Shown here piece after piece: positions 37,796 through 50,849 of a DNA stretch of 64,000 nucleotides. Numbering within the stretch: the first letter of the stretch is position 1; every line of letters begins with the position of its first letter. A program made the translations under genes and the position numbers. Location of the stretch: positions 368,972 through 432,971 of the forward strand of contig VYZB01000193.1 of NCBI GenBank assembly GCA_013397455.1, in the 5' to 3' direction. This stretch comes from Crotophaga sulcirostris (lineage: Eukaryota > Chordata > Aves > Cuculiformes > Crotophagidae). The notes below the pieces were generated by a model. It had not been told where the DNA came from. It searched no databases and was given only the letters and a program-made list of their open reading frames with translations.

Positions 37796-40700
37796 TATGG
37801 ATCAGATGCCAGAAAAATAATTTAAGGATGAGTTTATTATAAATTTTCACTCAGTGAAAGAAAACTATTCTAGCCAGAAATCAAAAAAAGAAGTGACTTG
37901 TTGGAGGAGAAGAACACAAGGTGTGTGATATTGACAAGGGACAGCACATGAATTAAAATGACTGTACCCAAATGACTTTTCTGGCAGCCTACTCTTTTTA
38001 ATGTAAACACTACTTTCTGTTGAATTATAAAGAAACCCTGCTTCCCAAACAAGATGGCAAAGTTTTCACTTAGCTGACAAACTTTCCTGCAATATTTTCA
38101 AGTATTTATAAGAGAATAGTATTCAACACACTCACCTCCAGAAACATGCAAAACGGCTAAGATATCACCACCTAATTTTTCTGTAGGCTGTCCAATGTGC
38201 ATACAAAGAAAACTTGGCTCATTGGCCGAAATGTTGACAAATAGATTTTGTTTACAGAACCTTATCGTAGTTTAGAGGAACTAATACCCCTCTCTGAAAA
38301 AAAAATGGAAAACGAATGCAAGCATAGTCACTATTTCAGTAATACAGAGAATTATTCCTCTCAAAAGTAGGGAGGTACCGCTACAGATCTGACTTCTCAG
38401 CCTCATTGCTGACCTGAATTTTCCTAATACTCCCCATTCTTGAAATAGCCATAGATTACTTTTGCATGGAAGTCATGGAAAACAGAAATCAAGTCCCTGG
38501 TGCAGAAATTGTTCATGTGCATCACTGACCTATAACTGTTCACTACTAATCCACAAAGTAAAAGTAGAAAAAAACAATGAGTCTAAAACCTTAGATCTAT
38601 GTCTTTGATGGCACCTTATTTTGCATACTATCTTTTAATCAAAGAAAAAGTATGTAAGGAGATAATAAGTCACTATTTGTTGAAGCTTTCTCCTCTGCAA
38701 GTAAGACAACATAGAATAAATAAAAAGCCATAACCAGAACAGTCCTAAAACATCTAAACAGTACAACAGAATCAAGGGTTCATATACATATTTCCCTCGT
38801 ATATGTGGGGCATTCAGCATCTAAATCAGGATCCTGAAACTGTCTAGCCTTAAGAAGGAAAAGGAGAGTCCTGGACTTGCTTGTATTTATGATTACTAGT
38901 GAGCCTTGCCCATTAAAAAATTGTTTTATCAGGAGACTGGAAGCACGTTGTGCTGGGCTACAGGATTGCTCAGAAATGCTCAGTAATACATGCAATATTT
39001 TGATAAAAGACAAAGCATTTGGTCATGCTGACCTGAATTGTCTTGTTCTGAATTATTTAAATTACAGAAGGTAAAGCTATTTAATGGCAGTCATTAGGTG
39101 TTCAATCATCAAAAGTAGCTGCAAGGTTTCAGTTGTCAAGAATGTAAGTATTTAAACTTCTCACTCCTTTTTCTGGAACCCAGATCATTATAGCCTTAAG
39201 TAATGAGCTTTTACCATATATAAGTATATTGTGAAATAGGGGAAAATATACTCTGTGCCTGATTCCAGTTTCTTTGACTGGAATGAGGAGTTTCTCAGAA
39301 ATTAATATCTGCTACACCACAGAAAGAACATGATTACACAAGATCAGCCTTCACTTTCCATTTGTGTAGCTAATAAGCAGGTGAATTTATTGACCCATAA
39401 GAAACCTTATCCTCCTGAGCTCTGTTTAAAGGGTAGGGAGTAAGTCTGTAGCTGTGTAATTAACTTACAATTATGTAAGCAATAAAGGCATAATTTAAGG
39501 TTATTAATATGTTAAAATTTGTAAGGAATTTTCTGGCATTTAATTAACATTTGCCAAGACAGTCTACAAAAAATTAAATATCAATTAATAAAAATGCTGA
39601 CATTTAGTTAGATACTCTATTAGTTGTCACAATTATTAACTCGATATTGCTGGCTTTTTAAAATCCAATTAAGAACCTAAGTATTCATTACAATTTTTAT
39701 GTGTGGAAGATCTAATTATATTTGTGTCCTGTAATTTTAACTAGATTGCACATCATCTTTTCTATTAAAGATCACCCATCATCCTTCCTATTAAGTCTCA
39801 ATAAATGCTCTTTCATCTGTCAATTGATGCTTAATTGACATCACTGTCATAAAATCATCGACATTCCTTTCCCTTCATAAATAGGTGAACCATTGGATGT
39901 ATTGTTTTCTCTCACTGCATATGAACATCACAAGTTGCTGACTATGCTCTGTTGGAGGCCTCCTCTTTGCTAGCATCTCCTGATGAACATACTTTCCAAA
40001 TGATTTGAGGAACAAAGTCTGCCTGTGTGCAAGTGAACATGGATGACCCGAAGAGCAACCGCGAGGCAAATTTGGTGCAGTCTTTCTAAACTGGAGAGGC
40101 ACTGCTTTATTTCATAAACACCTGCAAAAGGTCTGGCCCAGAATTACTCTTCACAGAGGAATGAAACAGAATCCTTTTATGAAATTACACAAAATTTGCT
40201 AATCATCTCTTTGATTATTTGTCTCACTCACCTTATTTTCCCATTTGTTATTATCTTCCTCTTCTGGTCATTCCTTGGTCTGTCACTTGCCCTGTTGTTA
40301 CTGCTGTCCAAATTTTTTCACCATTAGCTTCAGCCAACCAGGTTCAGAAGTTCCTCTGGAAGAAGCTGACTTTATCCAGAGACATTAAAACCCTCTGTCC
40401 TACCCAGGTGTCTTTGAAGGTATAGTACGGGCAGGCAAGTGCAAGACCAGCACAGATCTATCAAAACTAACTAGACTTTTTTGTCTTATGAGTCCCCTAA
40501 TTGTACAGGCAAAAGGGTTTCAGTCAGTTTTCCCCTCCATTCCCAACATGCAGGCAACCTAGCTTTGGAACAGGTGATTTAGTTCCTATATTTAACAACA
40601 GTGATGTGACCTGGTGGTAGTCATGACTTTGACAGGTTTTAGCTATGTGTGTCTGCCTTCCACAATGTACAGATAAAAAAAAAACTGTTAAAATGGCTGT

Positions 40701-43700
40701 GTGCTGTTATTGGGAAGAAATATGGTCATTTAACACAGCAATGTCAGAAGGAGATATGTCCAGGAAGCTATTATGTTCCATCAGTTCCTGACTACAGTAT
40801 AATTACGAAGCAATTACACAAGTTGTTTAAGCTGATGTGAGAAAATTGATGACATGGTGACATTTGTTTTTACTTGCCTCCCAAAAATGTGCAAAGAGGG
40901 TAAGAAGTAGAAAAAATGTGATTTTGAAGTAGATTCTTCCTTTCCTCTTGAAATTTAGTCATCTGGTGAAGAGATAAGAAGGGAAAAAAAGAGGATTCAT
41001 CCCTCTTCCATTTTTGTCCTCCTGTGCTATGGTGCATTACCACTGGTGCAAGCTGCTGAGTTTTACAGGGGGGATGACTGTACCTCATAGATTGCTTACT
41101 CCTTCACATCAGGCAAATTCTTCTACAACTCACTTTTAATGAGATAGGAAAGCAAGAACATAATACCTACGTTTTTCATGTGTGGAGATTTCCTGGGATG
41201 AAAGCCGTTATGCTAACACAGTTTGCCACCATTCTTTAGATACGGTCGCAGGAGTAGCTGCTCTCATGCTAGCATACATTTAAATAAAAAGGATGAAGCA
41301 AGTAGTTTTAAGATATTGCAGTGTTTCAGCCTAAGTCAGGTCCAAGATATTTCTTGAACTAGTCACAAGGACCACTTCTTTATGTTAGATGATTTGTCCT
41401 TATCTCTGATCTCAATCTACTTTGATTCCTATTTTCCAGTATCTGTTAAAAATATTAACCCACGAGACCTACAAATGTTTGACATCTAAGTCATAAATTA
41501 AACTATAGTTAAAGCCTGATGAATTCACAAACTTCCAATAGCTTATTTTATTGGATTAGTAGCTCAGTATTTCTTTGGTAATAACATTCCGGTAAGAATA
41601 AACCTAACCTTAAACATGAGGCCCTGTGACAACAGCAATACTCAGCATCTTCTTGCTTAAATAGTACAGCTATACGGCTACTGTCCTTGCACTATTCTGT
41701 GTCCCAGAGCTGCAGCCCATAAATTGTCTTCCTAAAGTTGAATGAATTTTGGGCATCAGTCATTTTTGAAGAATTTGATGAATCATGTAACATGCAGTAA
41801 CAGTCATTATCAAAAAAAGGAAGACAGTAAAGGCTAGAAAGCTAGAAAAACTTGTTTTCCTTTGGCAATTTCCTTAACCTGGTATTTAACCTACAGAAAA
41901 GAGGAAAAAAAACCACAAACTTATCTAAGGGAAGAAGATACAACAATATGCCAAACAAAGCCCATCAGATAATTCGCGGTGTAATATCCCAGGATAATAT
42001 CCCTGCTCTTTTTTATTAGAAAAAAACTTTAGAAGCTGAACAGGACAGTATTAAAGAAGTACTTACATTAGACCTATATCCACCTGCCGCATACAACCTC
42101 ATGGTTCTTTCCTATACATGATATTTTCTTAAGAGAAGGAAGAATTAATGTCATGCATAAATAAAGAAATAAAGAACAAATTTCTTCTGAACTGATAAAG
42201 TATACAACCATAAGATAAATAAGCAAGAAGAAAGAAAACAGGTTTACTACACTTTGGTGCTGACTATATTTCAAACGAATGAAGTAAAGAGCTCACCTTT
42301 ATCAGACGTAGATTTCCTGGGCACTTTTCTGTAGCATAACAATAAAACCCATAATTGTTATATTTAGCTTAGGTCAATCAATCAGACTGCAGTTTCACAT
42401 ATCTACTACACACAGAAACCGAAACCTAAGTTTTCACTTGATCAGTTTAGTTTTCATTGTGGGAAGGAGGAACAGGCAGAGGAGTGCTTTTTACATAGAC
42501 ACTCATTTTGTTCTTTATAATTTTATCAGCCTGAAAGGGCCTCTAGCAGCTACCCTCACCGATAGAAATAGACATTGTTCTCTGAATAGCTGCCCTACTT
42601 CTTGATTTAAAAGCTATATATTGGTAAGGTACTAATCAATATATATTTGCAAATTATTATGATCATTTTTCAGAGATCATGAGATCAGTTGCAACTGCAG
42701 CACCTCTGATATTTCAGACTTCTGGAACAGAAATTATAATCATCTGTCATCTCTCACCATATGTCCTTTAGTTAATTTTATTACCAGACAAATTCTGTTC
42801 ATGCAGACCTTACTCAAGTAAGCATTAAAAGTGTTAAAACCAGTCAGATTATCTTTTCCCGTCATCATCTCCCCTTTTTTTTCAGAATCTAATCCTAAAC
42901 TGTTGAAGTTGTTTGAAGGTCTTTCCCTTACTGTTTTTTTCTCTACTTTTTTTTTTCATTTCTTCTTTCCATCCTCTATAAAAGGTACATCATCAGCATT
43001 TTTAATACATATCCCTCTACATATGTAAACATGCAACAGAGCATTGATAACAATTATCACTATTCTTGCATTCTTGCTTATCTGGGTGGGGAAAGCAAAG
43101 ATAAATGAGATACAAAATGCAAATGTCTGCTGTATAAAATATCCATGTTCTAACATTAAGTATCTGGTGTATATGGTCTGGATTGTGTGTATAAAGTACA
43201 ATCAGCATCATATACACTTAGGACAAAGGAAGCCTGCAGCCCTGACTAAAGTCAATAGCTATCGATATATTTCTAGAATGACTTGATTTCACCTGTCCAG
43301 ACCTTTTGATCAATCCGAACACTTACAAATGCTGCCAGGCAGCATTTTTGATTCATTTGTTCCGTCAGCTGGAGCAGATGAATAAATTGTGTGAGACAAG
43401 TCACCTTCTCTTGTATCCTTGCTCAGACAAAACCACCAAATTTGAAGAAAAAAGTAATTTCAAAACACTGTTTTTTAAAAAAAAGGAATAATTTTAATTA
43501 AGTAACAATTATACAAATTTGCAGAGACATGAAATTGATGAAAGCGGTAAGGGTAAGCAGGAATAAAAGAGAAGATGTGATGATCTGTTGCATTCTACAC
43601 TTGCTCTGTGGGTTGTGGTCTCATATATGTATAGCATGGAGTTCTTTAGAATATTACATTCACTCTGCTTGGCTGACAGCTGACATAGTGTCCCGTAGTT

Positions 43701-43997
43701 TACAGGAAAATATTTTGTTGTCTGTGCTTCTGTCTTTTTGAGGCCTTGGGTCGAGACTTATGACATCTGAAGTATCTTAATAGGAAAGCAATGGAAGTGA
43801 GACTCTAATTGTCTTGAAAAATAAAACCACCTAAACCTGGAGAAAGCGACTAAGAACCTGATTCTCCATTCAAATTTATTTCCTTATTTCTCATTGACAT
43901 ATTCAAAGACTATAAACTACCATACAAATCACTAGATTTTTACCAATAATATTTTAATAATCTCAGGGCCTTCAGTGAGAGAGGAGTGCAAAAGAAG
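37796..43997. other. Anonymous AT-rich sequence
   Basis: No gene or known repeat recognised. The block at 39430-39880 is listed separately. Chance ORFs of 60-80 codons occur on both strands without family resemblance. Confidence 0.5.
39430..39880. promoter_or_regulatory. Possible conserved non-coding element
   Basis: About 450 bases very dense in TAATTA/TTAATT/CAATTA homeodomain cores but not simple repeat. It includes TGTCAATTGATGCTTAATTGACA, a perfect 8-base inverted repeat (39818-39825 and 39833-39840) whose ends are TGACA, the MEIS/TALE-type core. The high information content in AT-rich DNA resembles vertebrate developmental enhancers. This is inference from motif density; conservation is untested. 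Confidence 0.25.
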
Positions 43998-44549
43998 AAA
44001 TTAGTTGGATGGTCACATTCAAAGGGTAGTGGTCAACAGCTCAATCTCCAGATAGAGAACCTTCACCAAGTGGTGTCCCTCAGGGGTCCATACTGGGACC
44101 AGTGCTGTTTAATATTTACACTGATGATATAGATAGCAAGATCTAGTGCACCCTCATCAGGTTTGCAGGTGACACCAAGATGAGTGTGGCAGTTGTCACG
44201 CAAGAAGGACAGGATATCATCCAGAGGGTGGAGTGAGTCTGTGAGGTGATGAGCCTCATGAGGTTCAACAGGGCCAAGTGCAAGGTCCTACACCTGGGTT
44301 GGGGCAATCTGTGGTTTCAATACAGGATGAGGGACAATGTGACTGAGAGCAGCCCTATGGAGAACGACTTGGGGATGCTGACTGATGAGAACCTCGACTA
44401 GAGCAACGTGTACTCACAGCCCAGAAGGCCAAATGTACCCTGAGCTGCATCAAAAGAAGTACAGCCAGTAGGTCAAGGGACCCCTTCTACTCCACTCTCA
44501 TGAAACCCCACCTTGAGTACTGTGCCCAGTTCAGGATTCCCCAACATAA
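43998..44549 (+). mobile_element. CR1 LINE copy 5, left part, interrupted by copy 6
   Basis: CR1 sequence from the RT palm (TTGGATGGTCAC, GTGGTGTCCCTCAGGGGTCC, TTTAATATTTACACTGATGAT) to GTTCAGGATTCCCCAACATAA. There it stops in mid-element; the expected continuation GAAGGATATGGA resumes at 48197. ORF2 is decayed by stops and indels. Confidence 0.92.
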
Positions 44550-44767
44550 AACTTCCCCAATGTTAACTGTTGGAACAACACTTTATGCTCCCTGTCTCAA
44601 ACCCAACAAGCAGGGTGGGTTCTATCCCCATGTGATAGAAGATTCTCTCTCCTCTATCCACTCAGCTGAAGAGAGAAATTTAGGGAATGGAGGAAATGGC
44701 AGCATGTTCATACCCTACGCAGCAGGCATGTCTTCCCTAATTCAGCCTCAGCCTCCTAGGTTCCCTT

Positions 44768-45310
44768 GTGCAACAGATACAAAGTTCTGCAGTGGAACGG
44801 GATCTTAACGTAAACGATGAGTTTTACAGCCTAAAAACATTCGCTAGGTTAAGACACCCGAAACCATCCATCAAAACATCTTCTATAAAGAAGAAAAGAC
44901 TGGTCATTGTCATTGGGAACTCCCTTCTGAAGGAAAGAGGTCTCATATGCAGACTGGACCCATTATATAAGGAGGTATGCTGCTTACCTGGGGCCTCGGT
45001 TAGAGACATGGAAAGAAAACTTCCAACTCTGGTTAAACCTATGGATTATTCTCTGCTATTGATCTTCCAAGTAGGCAGTAATGAAAAATCAATAAGAAAA
45101 TATAGGCTGATTAAAAGGGACTTCAAGGCCTTGGGACAAATGGTCAAGGGCTCAGGTGCACAAGTAGTGTTCTCTTTTGTCATTACTATTACAGGGAATG
45201 ATGAGAGAATGGCACTCCAGTGTCTGAGGGACAGTGTGCTAGTGAGGCCCCTTGGTCTGCCACCCCAGTGGAAGTGGGCGATAGCACTCCAAGCAACGGC
45301 AAAAATGTGA
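44768..45310 (+). pseudogene. CR1 ORF1 remnant, SGNH/GDSL esterase-like domain
   Basis: The ORF1 protein of many CR1 elements carries an SGNH-hydrolase (esterase) domain of unclear role in retrotransposition; this family knowledge is established. Here GNSLL (residues 50-54) corresponds to block I with the nucleophile serine at 52, CCLPGA (71-76) supplies the block II glycine, and QVGSNE (101-106) matches the block III asparagine. The usual GDS is changed to GNS. After GNDERM (about residue 150) the frame departs from the family and the final block with the catalytic Asp/His is missing, so a deletion has removed the domain end. The ATG at 44768 may not be the native start because the element is truncated upstream. 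Confidence 0.82.
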
Positions 45311-45397
45311 AGGTTATTTGTCAGTTAGAAACTACAGTGAGAAGTCACTTAGGATTTAAGACCATTCACCTCAGGAATGGGGCAGAAAAAATTGCCC

Positions 45398-48104
45398 GGC
45401 TGAAGTGTATCTACAACATTGCATGCAGCATGGACAACAAACCAGGAGAACTAGAAGTCATTGCAAGGCAAGAAGACTATAATATAATTACCATCACAGA
45501 AATGTGGTGGGATGACTCACGTAACTGGAGTGCTGCCATGGGTGGCTATAAACACTTCAGGTGGGAAAGATAAGGAAGGAGAGGTGCTGAGGTAGCCCTC
45601 TACGTTAGAGAATGTTTTGATTGCCTTCAGCTCAACCATGGTAATGATAGTGTTGAGTGTCTATGGCTAAAAATCAGTGGAACATGCAAGAAGGCAGATA
45701 TAGTGGTAGGAGTGTGCTATAGGCTGCCCAACCAGCAAGAAGAAACTGATGAGATTTTCTATGAGCAACTGGGAGAAGTCTCATGTTGCTAGCACTTGCT
45801 GTTGTGGGAGACTTCAACTTTCCAGATGTCTGCTGGAAGTATAATATAGCAGAAAGGAAACAGTGTAGGAGGTTCCTGGAATGTGTGGAAGACAACTTCT
45901 TAACACAACTGGTGAGTGAACTGACTAGAGAAGGTGCCCCACTGGACCTGATATTTGTGAACAGAGATGACCTTGTGGGAGATGTGGTGGTTGGAGAACG
46001 TCTAGGGCACAGTGATCGTGAGGTGATAGAATTCTCATTTTTTTGAGGAGTGAGGAGGGTGGTTAGCAGGACTGCCACCTTGGACTTCTGGAGGGTGGAC
46101 TTCAGACTGTTTAGAATGCTGCTTGATAAAGTTCATTGAGAGGCAGTTCTAAATAACAAAGGAGACCAAGAGGGCTAGATACTCCTCAGGAAGGAAATCC
46201 TCATTGCTGTAAAATGAGCCAACAGGGAAGAAAGCCTGCTTGGCTGAGCAGAGAGCTTTGGATGGTTCTAAGAAAGAACAAGAAGAATGGGCAGGTATTT
46301 CAGGAGGACTGGAAGGATAAGGTGAGTTCTTTCAGAGAGAAAATTAGAAGAGCTAAAGCCCAGGTAGAAGTTCAGTTAGTCAATTCTGTGAAAGATACTT
46401 AAAAATTTTTTACAAAAATATTAACAACAATAGGAGGGCGAAAGAGAATATCCCTAATTTACTGGATGCAGGGGGAAGAGTAGTGACTAAAGATAAGCAT
46501 AAGGCCGAGGTGCTTAATGTCTTCTTTGCCTCAGTCTTTAGTAGTAAGGTAAGATGTTCTCTGGGTACTCGTCCTCCTGAGCCAGAAGACAGGGACAGTG
46601 AAGCTCCAATGATCCAAGAGGATTTGGTTAGAGACCTACTCGGCCAGTTAGACATACACAGGTCTATGGGGCCAGATGGGATCCATCCAAGTATAATAAG
46701 GGAGCTGGCAGAGGTCCTCACCAAACCCCTTTCCCTCATCTTCCAGCAGTCCTGGCTGACTGGAGAGGTGCCACTTCACTGGAAGCTGGCAAGTGGTCCA
46801 CCCATTTACAAGAAGGGTGGGATGGAGGATCCGGGGAACTACAGGCCTGTCAGTCTGACCTTCGTGCCAGGAAAGTTCATGGAGCAGATATCTTGAGTGC
46901 TATCATATAGCACATGCAGGACAACCAGGTCATCAGGACCAGTCAACATGGGTTTATGAAAGGCAGGTCCTGCCAGGCCAACTTGATCACCTTCTATGAC
47001 AAGGTTATCTGTTTAATGGATGAGGGAAAGGCTATGGATGTGGTGTATTTGGACTTTGGTAAAGCCTCTGGCACCATTTCTCACAGCATTCTGATTGAGA
47101 AACTGGTTGCCATCGGCCTGGACAGGCACCCCCCTCTGCTGGGTAAAACACTGGCTGGATGGTCGGGCCCAAAGAGTGGTGGTAAATGGAGTTAAATCCA
47201 GTTGGAGGCCGGTCACAAGTGATGTGTCCCAGGGCTCAGTGCTGGGTCCAGTCCTGTTCAGTATCTTTATCAATGATCTGGATGAGGGCATTGAGTGCAC
47301 TCTTAGCAAGTCTGAGGATGACACTAAGCTGAGTGGTGGTGTTGATCCACTTTAAGGAAAGGAGGCTCTGCAGAGGGATCTGGACAGGCTGGATCGATGA
47401 ACTGAGACTGACAATATGAGATTCAACAGGACCAAGTGCCGAGTCCTGCATTTAGGATACAACAACCCCAGGCAGCGTTACAGGCTTGAGCAAGAACGAC
47501 TGGAGAGCTACCTGTCAGAGAAGGACCTGGGGGTGTTGGTTGACACCCAGCTGAACATGAGCCAGCAGTGGCCCAAGTGGCTCAGAAGGCCAATGGCATC
47601 TTGTCCTGTGTCAGAAACAGCATGGTCAGCAGGACCAGGGCAGTGATTGTGCCCCTGTACTCAACATTGGTGAAGTAACACCTTGAATCCTGTGTTCGGT
47701 TTTGGGCCCCTCACTCCAAGAAGAACACTCAGGGGCTGGAGTGCATCTAGAGAAGTGTAAGGAGGCTGGTGAAGGGGCTGGAGAACAAGTCTTATGAGGA
47801 GTGGCTGAGGGAGTTGGGGTTGTTTAGCTTGGAGAAGAGCAGGCTGAGGGGAGACCTCATCACTGCCTCCAGCTCCCTGAGAGGAGGTTGTACTGAGGTG
47901 GGTGTTGGTCTCTTTTCCCAAGTGACAGGTGATAGGATGACAGGAAATGGCTTCCAAACCAGTGGAGGTTCAGGTTAGACTTTAGGAAAACTTCACTGAA
48001 AGAGTGGTCCAGAACTGGAACAAGCTGCCCAGGCAGATGGTTGATTCATGATCCCTGGAGATGTTTATAAAACAGATGGATGATGTGCTCAGGGATATGG
48101 TTTA
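45398..48104 (+). pseudogene. CR1 ORF2 with stops and frameshifts
   Basis: The order of domains is complete. Endonuclease: RLKCIYNIACSMDNK, then ITITEMWWDD with the catalytic-type glutamate, a TAA after HFRWER near 45573, VVGDFNFPDVCW at about 45800, and SDR in place of SDH near 46015. Basic linker to about 46400. [20 protein letters not shown], stop after MEQIS at 46896, QHGFMKGRSC, DFGKASGTISH (motif A aspartate changed to glycine), then [20 protein letters not shown] and SEDDTKLSG in place of FADD (aspartates at 47317-47322 kept). The C-terminal block ([15 protein letters not shown]) follows, with a stop after the RDMV-type end near 48104. Several changed catalytic residues show that it is dead. 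Confidence 0.9.
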
Positions 48105-48166
48105 GGAGTGGACAGGCACAGTTGGACTTGATGATGTCAAAGGTCTTTTCCAAACAGGTGACTGGT

Positions 48167-48197
48167 GATTCTATGATTCCATGATTCTATGATTCTA
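48167..48197 (+). repeat. CR1 octamer tail of copy 6
   Basis: Three to four tandem copies of GATTCTAT-type octamers (GATTCTAT, GATTCCAT, GATTCTAT, GATTCTA). This is the CR1 3' terminal microsatellite, recognised by its reverse transcriptase at priming. Confidence 0.93.
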
Positions 48198-48664
48198 AGA
48201 AGGATATGGAGTTGTTGGAATGGATCCAGAGGAGGGCTACAAAGATGTTCAAAAGGATGTAGCACCTCCCACATGGAGAAAGACTGAGAGAGTTGGGCTT
48301 GTTTAGCCTGGAGAAGAGAGGGCTCTGGGGAGACCTTATAGCAGCCTTCCTATACCTGAAAGGAGCCTCCAAGGGCATGTAGTGATAGGATAAGGGAGAA
48401 TGGCTTTAAACTGTCAGCGGGAAGGTTTAGATTAGACATTAGGAAGAAATTCTTTATGATGAGAGTAGTGAGGCACTGGTACAAGTTGCCCAGGGAAGCT
48501 GTGGTTGCCCCGTCCCTGGAGGTGTTCAAGGCCAGGTTGGATGCGGCCTTGAGCTGCCTAGTCTGGTGGGAAGGGTCCCTGCCCGTGGCAGAGGTTTGGA
48601 ACTGCATGATCTTTAACGTCTCTTCCAATCCAAACCATTTTATGATTCTATGATTCTATGATTG
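48197..48664 (+). mobile_element. CR1 LINE copy 5, right part
   Basis: The remainder of the interrupted CR1: AAGAAGGATATGGAGTTGTTGG, then the ORF2 C-terminus, the 3' UTR (GGTGGGAAGGGTCCCTGCCCG) and tail TTTTATGATTCTATGATTCTATG. Joined with 43998-44549 it makes about 1.0 kb of 3'-terminal CR1 with no missing segment at the insertion point. A deletion near 48365-48370 removes the AAGAAAGCTGGAGAGG-type block seen at 37480. Confidence 0.93.
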
Positions 48665-50229
48665 TCTACACCATAAAATAATCTAAAGTTCATGGCCACG
48701 TCCTAGTCTGTGGAAACTTCTAATCATGAACAGTATAGGCTCTACTCCAAAATGTTTGCAGTCTAATTTAGGTCTTCACTTAAATATTCCTGATTAATTT
48801 TATTTCAGCATTATGCTTTATTGTCTTCTTTAGACTAGGCAATTATAAATAGCAATATATGATTGTTCGCTATGAATAATGAATTATAACAAGTCAGTGA
48901 AATTTAAAGGTATTAAAGGAATCTGAAATGCTTCTGTTTCTCCTTAAGCATAAAATATTGAAAAGAAACATGTTTCATCCCTATTTTGTTTGGAAAGAAA
49001 AATTCAAAGGTTTCCAAGAGAGCTAGATGTCATACAAAATAATTAAAGTGAGAAATAGCATGAACAGATAAACTAATGGGATTATTTTTAGTTCATTCCA
49101 TAGGCTTTGGATTTTACCTCAAATAAATTATTTTAATTTAAGGTTATTTACAGAAATATGTGGAGAAATGAGATAATTTTGTATAATGTTAAATCCCAGA
49201 CACAGTAGCAGATTAAAATAGTAACTACCTAAGAGCTGGCTAAAGGACTGACTAAGCTTCAGAGATGTTAACTGCCCCACAGGTATGTGATAATTGTGAT
49301 TATCTTAATTCTTGGAAGGAAATTGCAAGATATTGGACTGCCTTCTAGGACTGCACAGCACATGCAACCTGATATAACAAGTGCACTTAGAGCACCACAC
49401 ATGCTAATGTAAAAAAATCTCCAACCAAATAAAAAATAACATATACATGTGTGCCTATATATGTTTAAGTGTACACACTTATGCAGGGTTAATAGTATCA
49501 TATGAAGATATGAATCTTACTCTCTAAATAATAACTAAAGACATCACCTGTGCATTCTGACATTGTTAAAAAAGCACTACGTTTTTTAATTCTCGGAAAG
49601 AAATGTTTCTGTGAAAATGCTTTTCAGAGAAAATTTATTGCATTTGACCACAGCTTTAAATTTTCTCCTCCAATACTATAAATTTCCTCTAAATGTTTAA
49701 TGGTTTATAACTGTAATTATTCTTGTATGCCAACATTAAACTTTTAAAAGTTTAATTTGGAGACTATTTGGAGAAACTCATCTTTTTTACAGCCTCATAA
49801 ATAGTTCTTTGATGAAATGAACAGAGGCTTAGTGTCTGCCCGAGGTGAATACAAATGACACTATGTAGTATCTCACTTGCAAAAAGGGAGCAAATGCTTT
49901 GATATCTCAACTGACCAGCTAATACTAAGTGCAACAGTAGTGAAAAGTGATACATTGCTCGATGGATAAGCACGGTGCATTCAAGCTTCATCAACTTTTA
50001 CTAGGAAGGATTTCAGCTAGAGAGTGAAATATGATGTAGAAAAAAAACCAGGTAATTCTCCCAAAAACTGTGATCCTGCATCACAGAATAAAGAACACCA
50101 AGACAGCAGCTGGGGTCTAGACATGGTACACGTTTTTTGGCTAGTTGCCTTGAATTGTGTTTAAAAAAGAACATACAACTACTATGTAGTATGAAACTCT
50201 ATATGATCTGACTTTATACCTCATTTCAG

Positions 50230-50297
50230 GAAAAGATAAGGAGGATATCACAGTTAAGAAATCCTGAGATCGGGAGGGTGGACAAAGGCAAGGACAA
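50230..50297 (+). other. Candidate internal exon a (unproven)
   Basis: A strong acceptor (CTTTATACCTCATTTCAG, ending at 50229) is followed by 22 open codons, EKIRRISQLRNPEIGRV and DKGKD, then AA and a weak donor GTATAA. Phase is 0 in, 2 out, which fits the next candidate at 50820. A second frame is open for 12 codons. No family is recognised. Confidence 0.15.
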
Positions 50298-50819
50298 GTA
50301 TAATTAGAACCTGTTCTTTGCCTTCAGCAAAATTTCTTTAAGTTCTGTGTCTGACCCTCATTCCCCTTACCACGCCTGGTTTTGACCCCTGACTGCAATC
50401 TGATGATAGCTACTTGGCAGAACCAACACAGAAGTCACTGGTGGCCATGAAGACAAGCACCATTTCTCCTCAACACTACTACTGAGCGATGTGGACTTAA
50501 CTCCAGGACATGTAATGCTGTAGTGAAACTCACACAATTTACCAATAAAAATTGCCATCCTTAAGGAAATCTGGAGAATTTTATATTGATTTGACAGTTC
50601 AGATAGATTATTCCTTTCATATGTAAACATACATATTTACACAATGCCAAATGGCCCTATTGTGTTAAGTGCTGAAAATGGTAATCACCTCTCAAAAAGC
50701 ACTCATCAGGTAAAAAATATTCAAGGAATATTAAAAGATCTGTAGTGACTAAGAGCATATTCCCCTGAGGATAGACAGGGCTGCCTGTGGGTGGTGTTTT
50801 CTGATCTCTTCTTTAAAAG

Positions 50820-50849
50820 ATCAGGCACAGCAGAGAAAAGTGGTTCTAG
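50820..50849 (+). other. Candidate internal exon b (unproven)
   Basis: A 30-base segment between a good acceptor (TTTTCTGATCTCTTCTTTAAAAG) and the donor GTATAAGT. In phase 2 it reads SGTAEKSGS with a split AGG arginine if joined to 51123. Both phases fit its neighbours. It is too short to judge alone. Confidence 0.15.

Larger units (their letters stand above)
44550..48196 (+). mobile_element. CR1 LINE copy 6, nearly complete, nested in copy 5
   Basis: This 3.6 kb CR1 contains an ORF1 remnant with an esterase-like domain, most of ORF2, the 3' UTR and a clean octamer tail. It lies in the same orientation inside copy 5. The split falls between CCCCAACATAA on the left and AAGAAGGATATGG on the right, sharing only two or three A bases, in keeping with the small or absent target duplications of CR1. 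It must be younger than copy 5. ORF2 has stops and frameshifts. The 5' end is truncated within ORF1. Confidence 0.92.
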
